Of a stretch of DNA of 33,119 nt, positions 8,067 through 15,537 are shown one piece after another. Position 1 is the first letter of the stretch. Every line of letters begins with the position of its first letter. The notes below the pieces were generated by a model. It ran no database searches. It was not told where the DNA came from and saw nothing but the letters and a program-made list of their open reading frames with translations. The stretch covers positions 1 through 33,119 of the forward strand of contig JBBDQU010000037.1 in NCBI GenBank assembly GCA_040905865.1, read 5' to 3'. Both the position numbers and the translations under genes were made by a program. The DNA comes from Alphaproteobacteria bacterium (GTDB lineage: Bacteria > Pseudomonadota > Alphaproteobacteria > UBA8366 > GCA-2717185).

Positions 8067-9170
8067 ATGCAACAGCAGGAACTGAAACCCGTCACGGGAC
8101 CCCGGGTCTGGCGGGGCCCCGATATGGCGGCGCGCGAGGCGGAATGGACCTATCGCCTGTCGCCGGACGACATCGCGGAACTCGACCTCGCGGTCGAAAG
8201 GATCGTCGCGCGGGGCCTGGATGTCCTGGACATCACGCGGGAGAATTTTTCGCTGCCCGGTTTCAGCCGGACCATCCGGCGTATCGACGATGCCCTGCAC
8301 AAGGGCGTCGGTTTCGCCATGATCCGGGGTATTCCGGTCGACCGCTACGACCGGCGGCGGGCGGCCATCGCCTATTTCGGCATCGGCGCGCATCTGGGCG
8401 AGGCCGTGGCGCAGAACGCCAAGGGGCATGCGCTGGGCCATGTCTATGACCTGGGCTTCGACGCCAGCAAGCCGACCGGGCGCGGCTACCAGACCTCGGA
8501 GACGCTGAACTTCCATACCGACCCGGCGGATGTGGTCGGGCTGCTGTGCCTGCAGACCTCGAAATCCGGCGGCACGAGCGCCATTGTCAGCTCTGGCGCG
8601 GTCTACAACGCGATGCTGGCGGAACGGCCGGACCTGGTGCAGGTGCTGACCGAAACCATCTACCGCGACCGGCGCGGCGAAATCCCCGAAGGGCGCGATC
8701 CCTGGTACCGGCTGCCGGTGTTCAATTTCCGCGACGGCAATCTGACCACCAATTACGTGCGCAGCACCATCAACAAGGCGCAGCGGTTCGAGAACCTGCC
8801 GCGCCTGACGGAGGCGCAGCTGGAAGCCTTCGCATTGATCGAACGAATCGCGTCGGACCCGGCGCTGGTGCTGAATATCGAATTCACGCCCGGCGATATC
8901 CAGTTCCTCAGCGATCACTACATCATGCATTCGCGCACCGCCTATGTGGATTATCCGGAACCGGAGAGGCGGCGGCACCTGCTGCGGCTGTGGCTGGCCT
9001 GCGATTCGGCGCCGCCGCTCGCCGATCCGTATTACGAATTCATGGGCAGGACCGCATCGGGCCGTCCGGACGGCTATCTGATGCCCGGGGTCACGCTGAC
9101 CGCGCCGCTGTACCCCGAAGACGGCGGCCCCGGCGCCAGCACGCAACGGATCGCGGAAAAGGTGGGCTGA
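8067..9170 (+). CDS. TauD/TfdA-family Fe(II)/2-oxoglutarate dioxygenase
   Basis: A 367-residue non-haem iron dioxygenase. The facial triad is visible as H150-T-D152 in LNFHTDPAD and distal H288 in IMHSRTAY. A basic patch RRRHLLRLWL (301-310) should bind 2-oxoglutarate. The fold start GVGFAMIRGIPVD near 80-92 is typical of TauD proteins. These enzymes hydroxylate small molecules while turning 2-oxoglutarate into succinate; the substrate here is unknown. A strong GGAGGAGG site lies 10 bases before the ATG. A second TauD gene follows after 14 bases and a cupin-like gene after that, suggesting an operon for degradation of one compound. Confidence 0.9.
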   Translation: MQQQELKPVTGPRVWRGPDMAAREAEWTYRLSPDDIAELDLAVERIVARGLDVLDITRENFSLPGFSRTIRRIDDALHKGVGFAMIRGIPVDRYDRRRAAIAYFGIGAHLGEAVAQNAKGHALGHVYDLGFDASKPTGRGYQTSETLNFHTDPADVVGLLCLQTSKSGGTSAIVSSGAVYNAMLAERPDLVQVLTETIYRDRRGEIPEGRDPWYRLPVFNFRDGNLTTNYVRSTINKAQRFENLPRLTEAQLEAFALIERIASDPALVLNIEFTPGDIQFLSDHYIMHSRTAYVDYPEPERRRHLLRLWLACDSAPPLADPYYEFMGRTASGRPDGYLMPGVTLTAPLYPEDGGPGASTQRIAEKVG

Positions 9171-9184
9171 GGGAGCAAGGCGCC

Positions 9185-10057
9185 ATGCAGGCCGTATCCG
9201 ATATCGAGATCGTTCCCAGCGGCGCGGCGCTGGGCGCGGAAGTGCGCGGCGTCGACCTGTCGAAGCCGCTGGATGCGGATACCTTCGCGACCCTTGAAGC
9301 GGCGTTCAACGAACATTCGGTGCTGTATTTCCGCCGTCAGGACCTGCAGCCGGAACAACTGATCGAATACGCAAGGCGGTTCGGCGAGGTCCAGACGCTG
9401 CTGCTCAACCACTACGCCATGAAGGAGCACCCGGAAATCCTGTATGTGTCGAACATCCAGGAGGACGGGAAGGATATCGGCTACGCGGATGCGGGATCGG
9501 TCTGACACACGGACATGTCCTATGAGGACCACCCGCCGCGGGCGACGATGCTGCATGCGCGGGAAATTCCGGTCGCCGGGGACGGCACGGTGCTGGGCGA
9601 TACCCTGTTCGCCAGCGCGGTCAAGGCATATGATTCGCTGCCCGATGCGACGAAGGACAGGCTGAAGGGGCTGCGCGCCGTGCATGACGTCGCGGGCCGC
9701 CGCCGCAAGAAGGGCACCGCCAACCCCGAAGACCAGAAGCGGCACGAGGCATACCGGCTCAAACTTCATCCCGTGACCCGGACCCATCCCTGGACCGGCC
9801 GCAAGGCCATTTACGTCAACAAGGGGGAATGCGCCGCCATCGAGGGCATGGCGGACGCCGAGGCGCTGGCGCTGATCGAGGAACTGGCCGATACGGTGGT
9901 CCGCGATGAATTCATCTACCGCCACAAATGGGCTGTGGGCGATATCGTCATGTGGGATAATTGCGCTGTGCAGCATCTTGCCCTGAAGGACTACAAACTG
10001 CCGCTGCGCCGCATGATGTGGCGCATCACCGTCGGCTATACCGACGTTTACGAATAG
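9185..10057 (+). pseudogene. TauD-family dioxygenase with in-frame TGA at the W-H-T-D motif
   Basis: One reading frame runs from the ATG at 9185 to 10057 (290 codons), interrupted only by TGA at 9503-9505 (codon 107). The reading around it is D-A-G-S-V-stop-H-T-D-M-S-Y. In TauD relatives, including E. coli TauD, a Trp precedes the iron-binding H-T-D, so a single TGG to TGA change explains it. Everything else is intact: V-R-G-V-D-L-S at the start, the distal H-L-A-L-K-D-Y region and the late arginines in RRMMWRITVGYTD. A restart at the ATG at 9515 would lack H108 and D110 and could not bind iron normally. Other genes here use TGA as stop. The choices are recent inactivation, sequencing error, readthrough or, less likely, selenocysteine. 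Confidence 0.8.
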
Positions 10058-10077
10058 ACCCTGCCGGAGCACCCCGC

Positions 10078-10845
10078 ATGCTGATTTCCACCGCCACCGA
10101 AACCGCCGAACGGCACAAGACCGCCTTCCTGGTGGACAACCAGCCCTATACGGGCCGCGAATATATCGGGGTTTCGGTCAAGCCGGGCATGCCGGGCTAC
10201 GGGGAAAACATCGCGGCGAAAAGCGGCGGCCGGGAGGCCGACCCGCAGGCCTATCTGGTCATCCAGCCGCCTCATTCGGTCACCCAGCCGCATTTCCACC
10301 AGACCAACCAGTTCCAGGTTGTCGTCGCCGGCGGCGGCACGATCGGCAAGCTGCGCACCGACCCGCTGACGGTGCAGTATGCGGGGGCGGATACGCCCTA
10401 TGGCCCGATCAACGCCGAAGCGGCCGGGCTCAGCTATTTCACCCTGCGCCAGCAATGGGATTCCGGCGCGAAATACCTGCCGGCGCAGCGCGAACTGCTG
10501 GTCCGGGGCAAGCAACGCCAGGTCGTCGGCGTGAAGGCGCATCGCGCCGCCCGCGACCTGCCAGCCGAATCCGGCGTGGTGCGGCTGGAAGCCATGATCG
10601 AGCCGGAAGCGGACGGGCTGTTCGTGCAGTTCCTGGCGCTGGGCCCGGACACGCAAACCGTATTGCCCGATTCGGGCGACGGCGGCGGCCAGTATCACCT
10701 GGTCGCCACCGGATCGCTGCTGCGGGATGGCAAGGTGTTGCCGCCGCTGTCGCTGGAATTCGCCACGCCCGATGAAGGCGCGGTCAGAATCGAATCCGGC
10801 CCCGAAGGGCTTGGCCTGCTGCTGCTGCGCTTCCCGAAACTCTGA
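10078..10845 (+). CDS. Cupin-fold protein of unknown function
   Basis: A 255-residue protein. The segment YLVIQPPHSVTQPHFHQTNQ, then F-Q-V-V-V-A-G-G-G, carries the H-x-H and following glycine-rich turn of a cupin metal site, so a double-stranded beta-helix enzyme or sensor is likely. I chose the ATG at 10078 (MLISTATETAERHK) because GGAG lies upstream and the earlier open frame overlaps the dioxygenase gene with unlikely sequence. It is the third gene in a row with the two dioxygenases, 20 bases after the interrupted one, and may act on the same compound. I do not recognise a specific family. Confidence 0.75.
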   Translation: MLISTATETAERHKTAFLVDNQPYTGREYIGVSVKPGMPGYGENIAAKSGGREADPQAYLVIQPPHSVTQPHFHQTNQFQVVVAGGGTIGKLRTDPLTVQYAGADTPYGPINAEAAGLSYFTLRQQWDSGAKYLPAQRELLVRGKQRQVVGVKAHRAARDLPAESGVVRLEAMIEPEADGLFVQFLALGPDTQTVLPDSGDGGGQYHLVATGSLLRDGKVLPPLSLEFATPDEGAVRIESGPEGLGLLLLRFPKL

Positions 10846-10862
10846 TACCTATAAAATAGGTA
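10846..10862. terminator. Hairpin between convergent genes
   Basis: A perfect 7-bp stem, TACCTAT and ATAGGTA, encloses a three-base AAA loop. It starts right after the cupin gene stop codon and overlaps the last bases of the convergent DMT gene. There is no long T-run on either side, so it is at best a weak bidirectional terminator. Confidence 0.45.
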
Positions 10863-11766
10863 CCGGCTTGCGCCGTATCCCGGACAGCGCATTCCCCGTG
10901 ATCGCCAGCAACAGCACCGCGCCGCCGGCAAGCGTGTAGAGTCCCACCGTCTCGCCCAGCAGGATCCAGACCCAGAGCGGCGCCAGCAGGACCTCGGTCA
11001 GGGACAGCAGCGCCAGTTCCGCCGCCGGCACGGCGCGCGATCCCAGCGTGTACAGCGCCAGCCCCGCGCCGACCTGGAAGACGCCCATCGCCAGCGAGAT
11101 CGCCATGTCGTTCACGGACACCGCAAACCCGTAACCGCCGGCCAGGCAGATAATTGCCGCGACGCCGGTCGCGAACAGCCCGGCAAGGAAAACCGTCGGC
11201 ATCATGTCGTTCAGTTTCCGCCAGCGCAGCGCCACCGTGAAACAGGCAAAGGCCAGCGCGGTCGCCCCCGCCGCGGCATTACCCAGCGCATTGCCCAGCG
11301 CGATCCCTTCGGCGACCATCAACCCGATGCCCAAAATGGCGACCGCCATCGCCCACCAGGTCGCCCGGCGCACCGGTTCGCCGAGGATCAGCCACCCCAG
11401 CACGGCGGCGAACAGGGGGGCGGCGGCGAACATGAACACCGCATTGGCGATGCTGGTGGTCTGCATGGCGAAAATCGCGCCGGTGAAGGCGACGACAAGG
11501 CAGGCGCCGCCGATGACCGCCGCGATCCCGGCGCGACGGATAACGGCGACCGGCCGGCCGCCGGACCGCAGCGCGATTATGACGAACAGGAACGGCACAA
11601 TGGCGGCGGACCGCCAGAACAGGATCTGCCACACATTGGCGGATTCGATCAGCCGGATACCCAGCCCCATGCTGGACCAGCAGACGCCCGCCATCAGCAC
11701 GAGCATCACGCCCGCCCGGTAGGACAGGGTGAGCGGCGGCAATTGCGCAGGCGGGTACTGGACCAT
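10849..11766 (-). CDS. DMT superfamily (EamA) transporter
   Basis: A 305-residue inner-membrane protein with about ten hydrophobic helices arranged as two EamA repeats. The first begins near VMLVLMAGVCWSSMGLGIRL. Each repeat ends with a segment of the type seen in AVLGWLILGEPV and LAPLWVWILLGETV, which is the family hallmark. Such proteins export metabolites or amino acids. I chose the ATG at 11766 (MVQYPPAQLP) because CCGGAG lies about 9 bases upstream; the 42-residue extension further upstream has no transporter character. It is convergent with the cupin gene. Cargo cannot be told. Confidence 0.88.
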   Translation of the reverse strand: MVQYPPAQLPPLTLSYRAGVMLVLMAGVCWSSMGLGIRLIESANVWQILFWRSAAIVPFLFVIIALRSGGRPVAVIRRAGIAAVIGGACLVVAFTGAIFAMQTTSIANAVFMFAAAPLFAAVLGWLILGEPVRRATWWAMAVAILGIGLMVAEGIALGNALGNAAAGATALAFACFTVALRWRKLNDMMPTVFLAGLFATGVAAIICLAGGYGFAVSVNDMAISLAMGVFQVGAGLALYTLGSRAVPAAELALLSLTEVLLAPLWVWILLGETVGLYTLAGGAVLLLAITGNALSGIRRKPVPIL

Positions 11767-12015
11767 GACAAGGTGCTCCGGACAGGAATATCCGGCAGGT
11801 TTTAAGCCGCTTCCGGCCTGGTTGTCAGCGAAAATCGGCTGGCGGCTCATGGTTGCAATGGCCCGGCATGCCGGCGACGTGCCGCCAACCATCGATATTC
11901 GAACTCCTCGGTAACCGGATTCCCGACTTCAAGGACGAAACGACAATGCTGCGGCACCCTTGATCTGTTCCCGCGCTTGCAGGATTTCCCGTTTACCGCC
12001 GTATCCGGACAGCCT

Positions 12016-12045
12016 TTGACAATCCGCAAATCAATATCGTATATC
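12016..12045 (+). promoter_or_regulatory. Likely sigma-70 promoter of chrA
   Basis: A perfect TTGACA -35 box at 12016-12021 is followed after 18 bases by TATATC at 12040-12045, matching four of six -10 positions. The TATCGTA repeats overlap the -10 region, so a bound repressor would block polymerase. Confidence 0.5.
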
Positions 12046-12062
12046 GATATCGTAATACGATA
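12035..12062. promoter_or_regulatory. Candidate operator with TATCGTA repeats
   Basis: TATCGTAT at 12035-12042 and ATACGATA at 12055-12062 form a perfect inverted repeat with 12 bases between. A further direct copy TATCGTA lies at 12048-12054, and ATATCGATAT at 12041-12050 is itself palindromic. The site lies between the -10 region and the start codon. The nearest regulator is the PadR gene just after chrA, so PadR binding is the simplest guess. Confidence 0.5.
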
Positions 12063-12074
12063 AAGGAGATGCCG

Positions 12075-13316
12075 GTGTCAGAGCCTTCCCTATCCGAGAC
12101 AGTCGCTTCCGTCCCTGAGCGTATATCGCCCGTCCAGGTATTCCTCGTCTTCCTGCGCCTGGGCTTCACGTCCTTCGGCGGCCCCATCGCGCATCTCGGC
12201 TATTTCCATGACGAGTTCGTCACGCGCCGCAAGTGGATCGAGCAGAGGGCCTATGCAGACCTGGTGGCGCTCTGTCAGTTCCTGCCCGGCCCGGCGTCGA
12301 GCCAGGTCGGCATTGGCATCGGCCTGTCGAAGGCAGGCCTTTTAGGGGCTCTTGCCGCGTGGTTCGCCTTCACCACGCCCTCGGCGCTGGCCCTGATGGC
12401 GTTCGGCTACGGCGTCGTCGCCTTCGAGGACGTTATCGGTTCCGGCGCGATCCACGGCCTCAAGGTCGTCGCCGTGGCCGTCGTCGCCCAGGCCGTTTGG
12501 GCAATGGCGCGCAACCTGTGCCCCGATGCCCAGCGGGTCACCATCGCGGTTCTTGCGGCCATCGGCGTCCTTGCCGCGCCGAACCCTTTCGCGCAGGTCG
12601 GGGTCATCGCCCTCGGCGGCATCGTGGGGCTGGCATTTCTGCGCGCTGATGCGCGGACCGATCACGTTTCGCTGGGCACGGAGGTCAATCGCGGCCTCGC
12701 CATTGCCGCGCTTGTGGTGTTCTTTGCGGCGTTGATCGCCTTGCCGCTGCTTGCCGCCGCCTATCCGTCGCAGACGCTGGCGCTCGTCGACAGCTTCTAT
12801 CGCTCGGGCTCCCTGGTGTTCGGCGGCGGGCATGTTGTCCTGCCCCTACTGCAAAGTGAAGTCGTCCCGCCGGGCTGGGTGTCGAACGACGCCTTCCTTG
12901 CCGGTTACGGCGCGGCCCAGGCAGTGCCCGGACCGCTTTTCACCTTCGCCGCCTACCTCGGCACCGTAATGAGCAGCCAGCCAAACGGCGCGATGGGCGC
13001 GCTCGTCTGTATTCTCGCGATCTTCGCGCCATCCTTCCTGCTGGTGATCGGCGCATTGCCGTTCTGGGATTGGCTGCGCCGCTTCGGGGCGATGCAGAAC
13101 GCCCTTCTCGGTATCAACGCCGCCGTCGTCGGCCTGCTGCTTGCCGCGCTCTACAATCCCGTCTGGACGAGCGGCATATTGTCGGCGACGGATTTCGCTC
13201 TTGCGATGGCGGCCTTCACGCTGCTGGTCTTCTGGAAAGTGCCGCCCTGGCTCGTCGTGATCCTGTCGGCTTTGGGAGGCTGGATCGCTACCCTCTTGCC
13301 ATTGCTGACCGCATAA
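12075..13316 (+). CDS. chrA: Chromate transporter ChrA (long, two-domain form)
   Basis: A 413-residue inner-membrane protein of the CHR family, which expels chromate. Two homologous halves are visible. The first carries LGFTSFGGPIAHLGYFHDEF and FLPGPASSQVGIGIG; the second carries LVFGGGHVVLPLLQSEVV and GAAQAVPGPLFTFAAYLG. Length and duplication fit the long-chain ChrA group. An ATG at 12069 is in frame, but AAGGAG ends at 12068 and leaves no spacing. The GTG at 12075 stands 6 bases after it, so I prefer GTG. A PadR regulator gene follows after 42 bases, and a repeat-rich operator precedes the gene. Some CHR homologues may carry sulfate or other anions. Confidence 0.92.
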   Translation: MSEPSLSETVASVPERISPVQVFLVFLRLGFTSFGGPIAHLGYFHDEFVTRRKWIEQRAYADLVALCQFLPGPASSQVGIGIGLSKAGLLGALAAWFAFTTPSALALMAFGYGVVAFEDVIGSGAIHGLKVVAVAVVAQAVWAMARNLCPDAQRVTIAVLAAIGVLAAPNPFAQVGVIALGGIVGLAFLRADARTDHVSLGTEVNRGLAIAALVVFFAALIALPLLAAAYPSQTLALVDSFYRSGSLVFGGGHVVLPLLQSEVVPPGWVSNDAFLAGYGAAQAVPGPLFTFAAYLGTVMSSQPNGAMGALVCILAIFAPSFLLVIGALPFWDWLRRFGAMQNALLGINAAVVGLLLAALYNPVWTSGILSATDFALAMAAFTLLVFWKVPPWLVVILSALGGWIATLLPLLTA

Positions 13317-13358
13317 GGCACAGCTATACGCTTGTCGTGGGGAACGCTGCATCGACGT

Positions 13359-13667
13359 ATGACAGATGACAAGGACCTCTATGCCGGGCTGATCCGGCTG
13401 CACATCCTGCACCACGCTTCCGAAGAGCCCGTCTACGGGAGCTGGATCATGGAGGAGCTGCGCCACCACGGCTACGACCTCAGCCCCGGCACGCTGTATC
13501 CCATGCTGCACAAGCTCGAACGCAAGGGCTACCTCACCTCGCGTGAGGAGCGCGACGGCAAGCGCATGCGGCGCATCTATACGATCACGCCGGAGGGCGA
13601 GGCCGCCCTTCTTACAGCGAGGGACAAGGTCAGGGAGTTGTTCGGCGAGTTGTTTGAGGGCTCGTAA
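13359..13667 (+). CDS. PadR family transcriptional regulator
   Basis: A 102-residue winged-helix protein. The segment PVYGSWIMEELRHHGYDLS followed by P-G-T-L-Y-P-M-L-H-K-L-E and K-G-Y-L is the classic PadR recognition region, and RRIYTITPEGEAAL forms the wing and start of the dimer helix. Length fits the short PadR subfamily. I chose the ATG at 13359 (MTDDKDLY); a TTG at 13332 is in frame but adds nothing recognisable. It lies 42 bases after chrA in the same direction, so it probably controls chrA, perhaps through the repeats at 12035-12062. The inducer is unknown. Confidence 0.9.
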   Translation: MTDDKDLYAGLIRLHILHHASEEPVYGSWIMEELRHHGYDLSPGTLYPMLHKLERKGYLTSREERDGKRMRRIYTITPEGEAALLTARDKVRELFGELFEGS

Positions 13668-13749
13668 AGGACGAGGTCGAGCGGCCCCGGGTTTCGAAAA
13701 AATCAAATCGATTGCCGGCAATGCGGCGGCGCGGATGGCTCGCCTGCCA

Positions 13750-13764
13750 TAACAGGACCTGTTA
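13750..13764. promoter_or_regulatory. 15-bp palindrome before the flavin oxidoreductase
   Basis: TAACAGGACCTGTTA is a perfect inverted repeat with 7-base arms around one central A. It ends 45 bases before the oxidoreductase start, a typical operator position. No binding protein can be named. Confidence 0.35.
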
Positions 13765-13809
13765 GGGTTTCGCCTGGCCAGAATTGGCGCGTAGCGCAGA
13801 GGGAGTTTC

Positions 13810-14841
13810 ATGCAGTTCAGTGTATTTATCAGTTCCGAACATAACCCCGGACCGGAGGCAACCGCAGGTTTCGCGGGACATGTAGAGCAGATCAGGCTCG
13901 CCCGCGAAGTCGGATTCGACGGTGTCGCCATGGGCAACCACCTGTCCTATGGCGAAACAGTATGGTTTCCGACCATCGAAACGCTGATGCGCATCGCGCC
14001 GGAAGCCGAAGGCATGAAGATGGCGACCTGCGTGCTGATCCTGCCGCTGTACCACCCGCTGCTGGTGGCGCAGCAGGCGGCGCTGCTGGATATCGCCACC
14101 GGCGGCCGCTTCACGCTCGGCGTCGCCCCCGGCTGGCAGCAGGAAGAATTCAAGGTACTCGGTATCGACTTCAAGACCCGCATGAGCCGCTTCCGCGAAT
14201 CGGTCGAGCTGATCCGGCGGCTCTATACGGAAAAGGGCGTCACATTCGCCGGCAGGCATTTCAGCACCGAAGACCTGACCCTGGTCCTGCAACCGTTGCA
14301 GAAACCGCGCCCGCCCATGTGGTTCGGCGGCAGCGTCAAACCGGCCATCAGGCGCGCCGCGGAACTGACCGACACCGCGCTGGGCGATACCTGGGTCGCG
14401 TCGGCCCATCTGCACACGTCGGTGATCGCCGGTCAGGCAAACCTGTACCGGGAAACCCTGGACAGGCTGGGCAAGCCGCAGCCAAAGGAACTGCCGCTGC
14501 TGCGCAACATCGTGGTCGCGCCGGACAAGGAAACCGCGATCCGCGAGGCCGGGCCGTATCTTGCGGCCAGCTACAAGGTCTTCGGGCAATGGGGCGTGTT
14601 TTCCGAAGTTGCCGGCCTTGGCAAGCAGACGCTCGAACTCGGAGAACTGCTGGCCGACCGGATCATCCTCGGTTCGCCGGAACAGGTCGCCGAACAACTG
14701 CTCGAACTGGCGCATGCGACGGGGTTCCGGCGCCTCATCACCCGCATCCAGTGGGTCGGCATGGAGCAGCGAATCGTGCTGCGCACCATCGAATTGCTGG
14801 GCACGAAAGTCCTGCCCATGCTGCGCAGGGAATTAGGCTGA
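13810..14841 (+). CDS. LLM-class (luciferase-like) flavin-dependent oxidoreductase
   Basis: A 343-residue TIM-barrel protein of the bacterial luciferase-like group. Typical segments are the start MQFSVFISSEHN, REVGFDGVAMGNHL, LLVAQQAALLDIATGGRFTL (residues about 80-99), then G-V-A-P-G-W, and PPMWFGGSVKPAIRRAAE. Members use reduced FMN or F420 for monooxygenation or hydride transfer; which cofactor applies cannot be told here. A G-A-G-G-G-A-G ribosome site stands just before the ATG. The gene overlaps the 3' end of the convergent amidotransferase gene by 9 bases. A palindrome upstream may regulate it. Confidence 0.9.
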   Translation: MQFSVFISSEHNPGPEATAGFAGHVEQIRLAREVGFDGVAMGNHLSYGETVWFPTIETLMRIAPEAEGMKMATCVLILPLYHPLLVAQQAALLDIATGGRFTLGVAPGWQQEEFKVLGIDFKTRMSRFRESVELIRRLYTEKGVTFAGRHFSTEDLTLVLQPLQKPRPPMWFGGSVKPAIRRAAELTDTALGDTWVASAHLHTSVIAGQANLYRETLDRLGKPQPKELPLLRNIVVAPDKETAIREAGPYLAASYKVFGQWGVFSEVAGLGKQTLELGELLADRIILGSPEQVAEQLLELAHATGFRRLITRIQWVGMEQRIVLRTIELLGTKVLPMLRRELG

Positions 14842-15537
14842 CATCGGCTTCTTCCGGGCGGCGACAGCCGTATCGATGAAATCGAGTATCCAGGGGCCGA
14901 AATCGTCCGGCGCCGCGCCGGACAGGCTGGCGATGGCGGATGCCGCCACCGCTTCGCCGACAACATTGCGGCGCGCCCCGGCCAGCGCCCGCAGGAAGTC
15001 CGGCGTGAATTCGGGGTGCGGCTGCAGGGTGATCGTGAAATCACCGATCCGCATGCCCGCATAGCGGCAGAAATCCGTCGATGCGATGACCTCAGCCCCC
15101 GGCGGCAGCGCCGTTACCTGGTCCTGGTGCCAGGTCAGCAGGGACGCCGGCGCAGCGCGGCCGGGCATGTCGTAATATTCCAGCCCGCAGGACCAGCCGC
15201 CGGAAAACTTCTCCGCCCTGCCGCCCAGCGCCTCGGCGACCGCCTGGTGGCCGAAGCAGATACCGACCAGCGGCACCGCGTCCGCGTGCACCGCGCGCAG
15301 GAAGGATTTCAGCTTCGCGATCCAGGGGAAACCGTCATACACGCCGCAGCGTGAGCCGGTGACCACCCAGGCATCGGCATCGGATGGCCGCGCCGGGAAA
15401 TCGTCTTCCAGCACCACATAGGTTTCGAAGACGATATCGGGCCGGGCGAGCAGCCGCATGAACATCTCGTTGTAATCGCCATGCTCGCGGCGCAATTCGT
15501 CGGGCGAACGGCCCGTCTGCAGAATTCCGAGTTTCAT
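14833..15537 (-). CDS. Class I glutamine amidotransferase (GMP-synthase-like)
   Basis: A 234-residue cytoplasmic protein with a complete class I amidotransferase triad: Cys94 in V-G-I-C-F-G-H-Q, and His174 and Glu176 in L-Q-P-H-P-E-F. The fold starts at MKLGILQTG. The ATG at 15537 overlaps the stop of the upstream oxidase gene (ATGA), so the two are translationally coupled. Proteins of this kind in polyamine gene clusters are often annotated as GMP synthase-like. In this setting hydrolysis of a gamma-glutamyl amide, as PuuD does, is plausible. That function is inferred from neighbours only. Confidence 0.87.
   Translation of the reverse strand: MKLGILQTGRSPDELRREHGDYNEMFMRLLARPDIVFETYVVLEDDFPARPSDADAWVVTGSRCGVYDGFPWIAKLKSFLRAVHADAVPLVGICFGHQAVAEALGGRAEKFSGGWSCGLEYYDMPGRAAPASLLTWHQDQVTALPPGAEVIASTDFCRYAGMRIGDFTITLQPHPEFTPDFLRALAGARRNVVGEAVAASAIASLSGAAPDDFGPWILDFIDTAVAARKKPMSA

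Larger units (their letters stand above)
11767..12074. other. Divergent intergenic region upstream of chrA
   Basis: About 308 bases lie between the divergent DMT and chromate transporter genes. The left two thirds hold no gene I can support. The right end holds a likely promoter and a cluster of TATCGTA-type repeats, listed separately. Confidence 0.5.

Noticed and set aside
9168-9505. Genome-wide reassignment of TGA to Trp
   Set aside because: Many intact genes in the window end in TGA, including the dioxygenase just upstream at 9168-9170, so TGA works as a stop here.
9503-9529. Selenocysteine decoding of the TGA in the second TauD gene
   Set aside because: The family has Trp, not Cys, at this column. 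The nearby hairpin has only four pairs, and its loop TATGA does not have a G in the first two positions. A TGG to TGA mutation is simpler. I keep it as a test, not a call.
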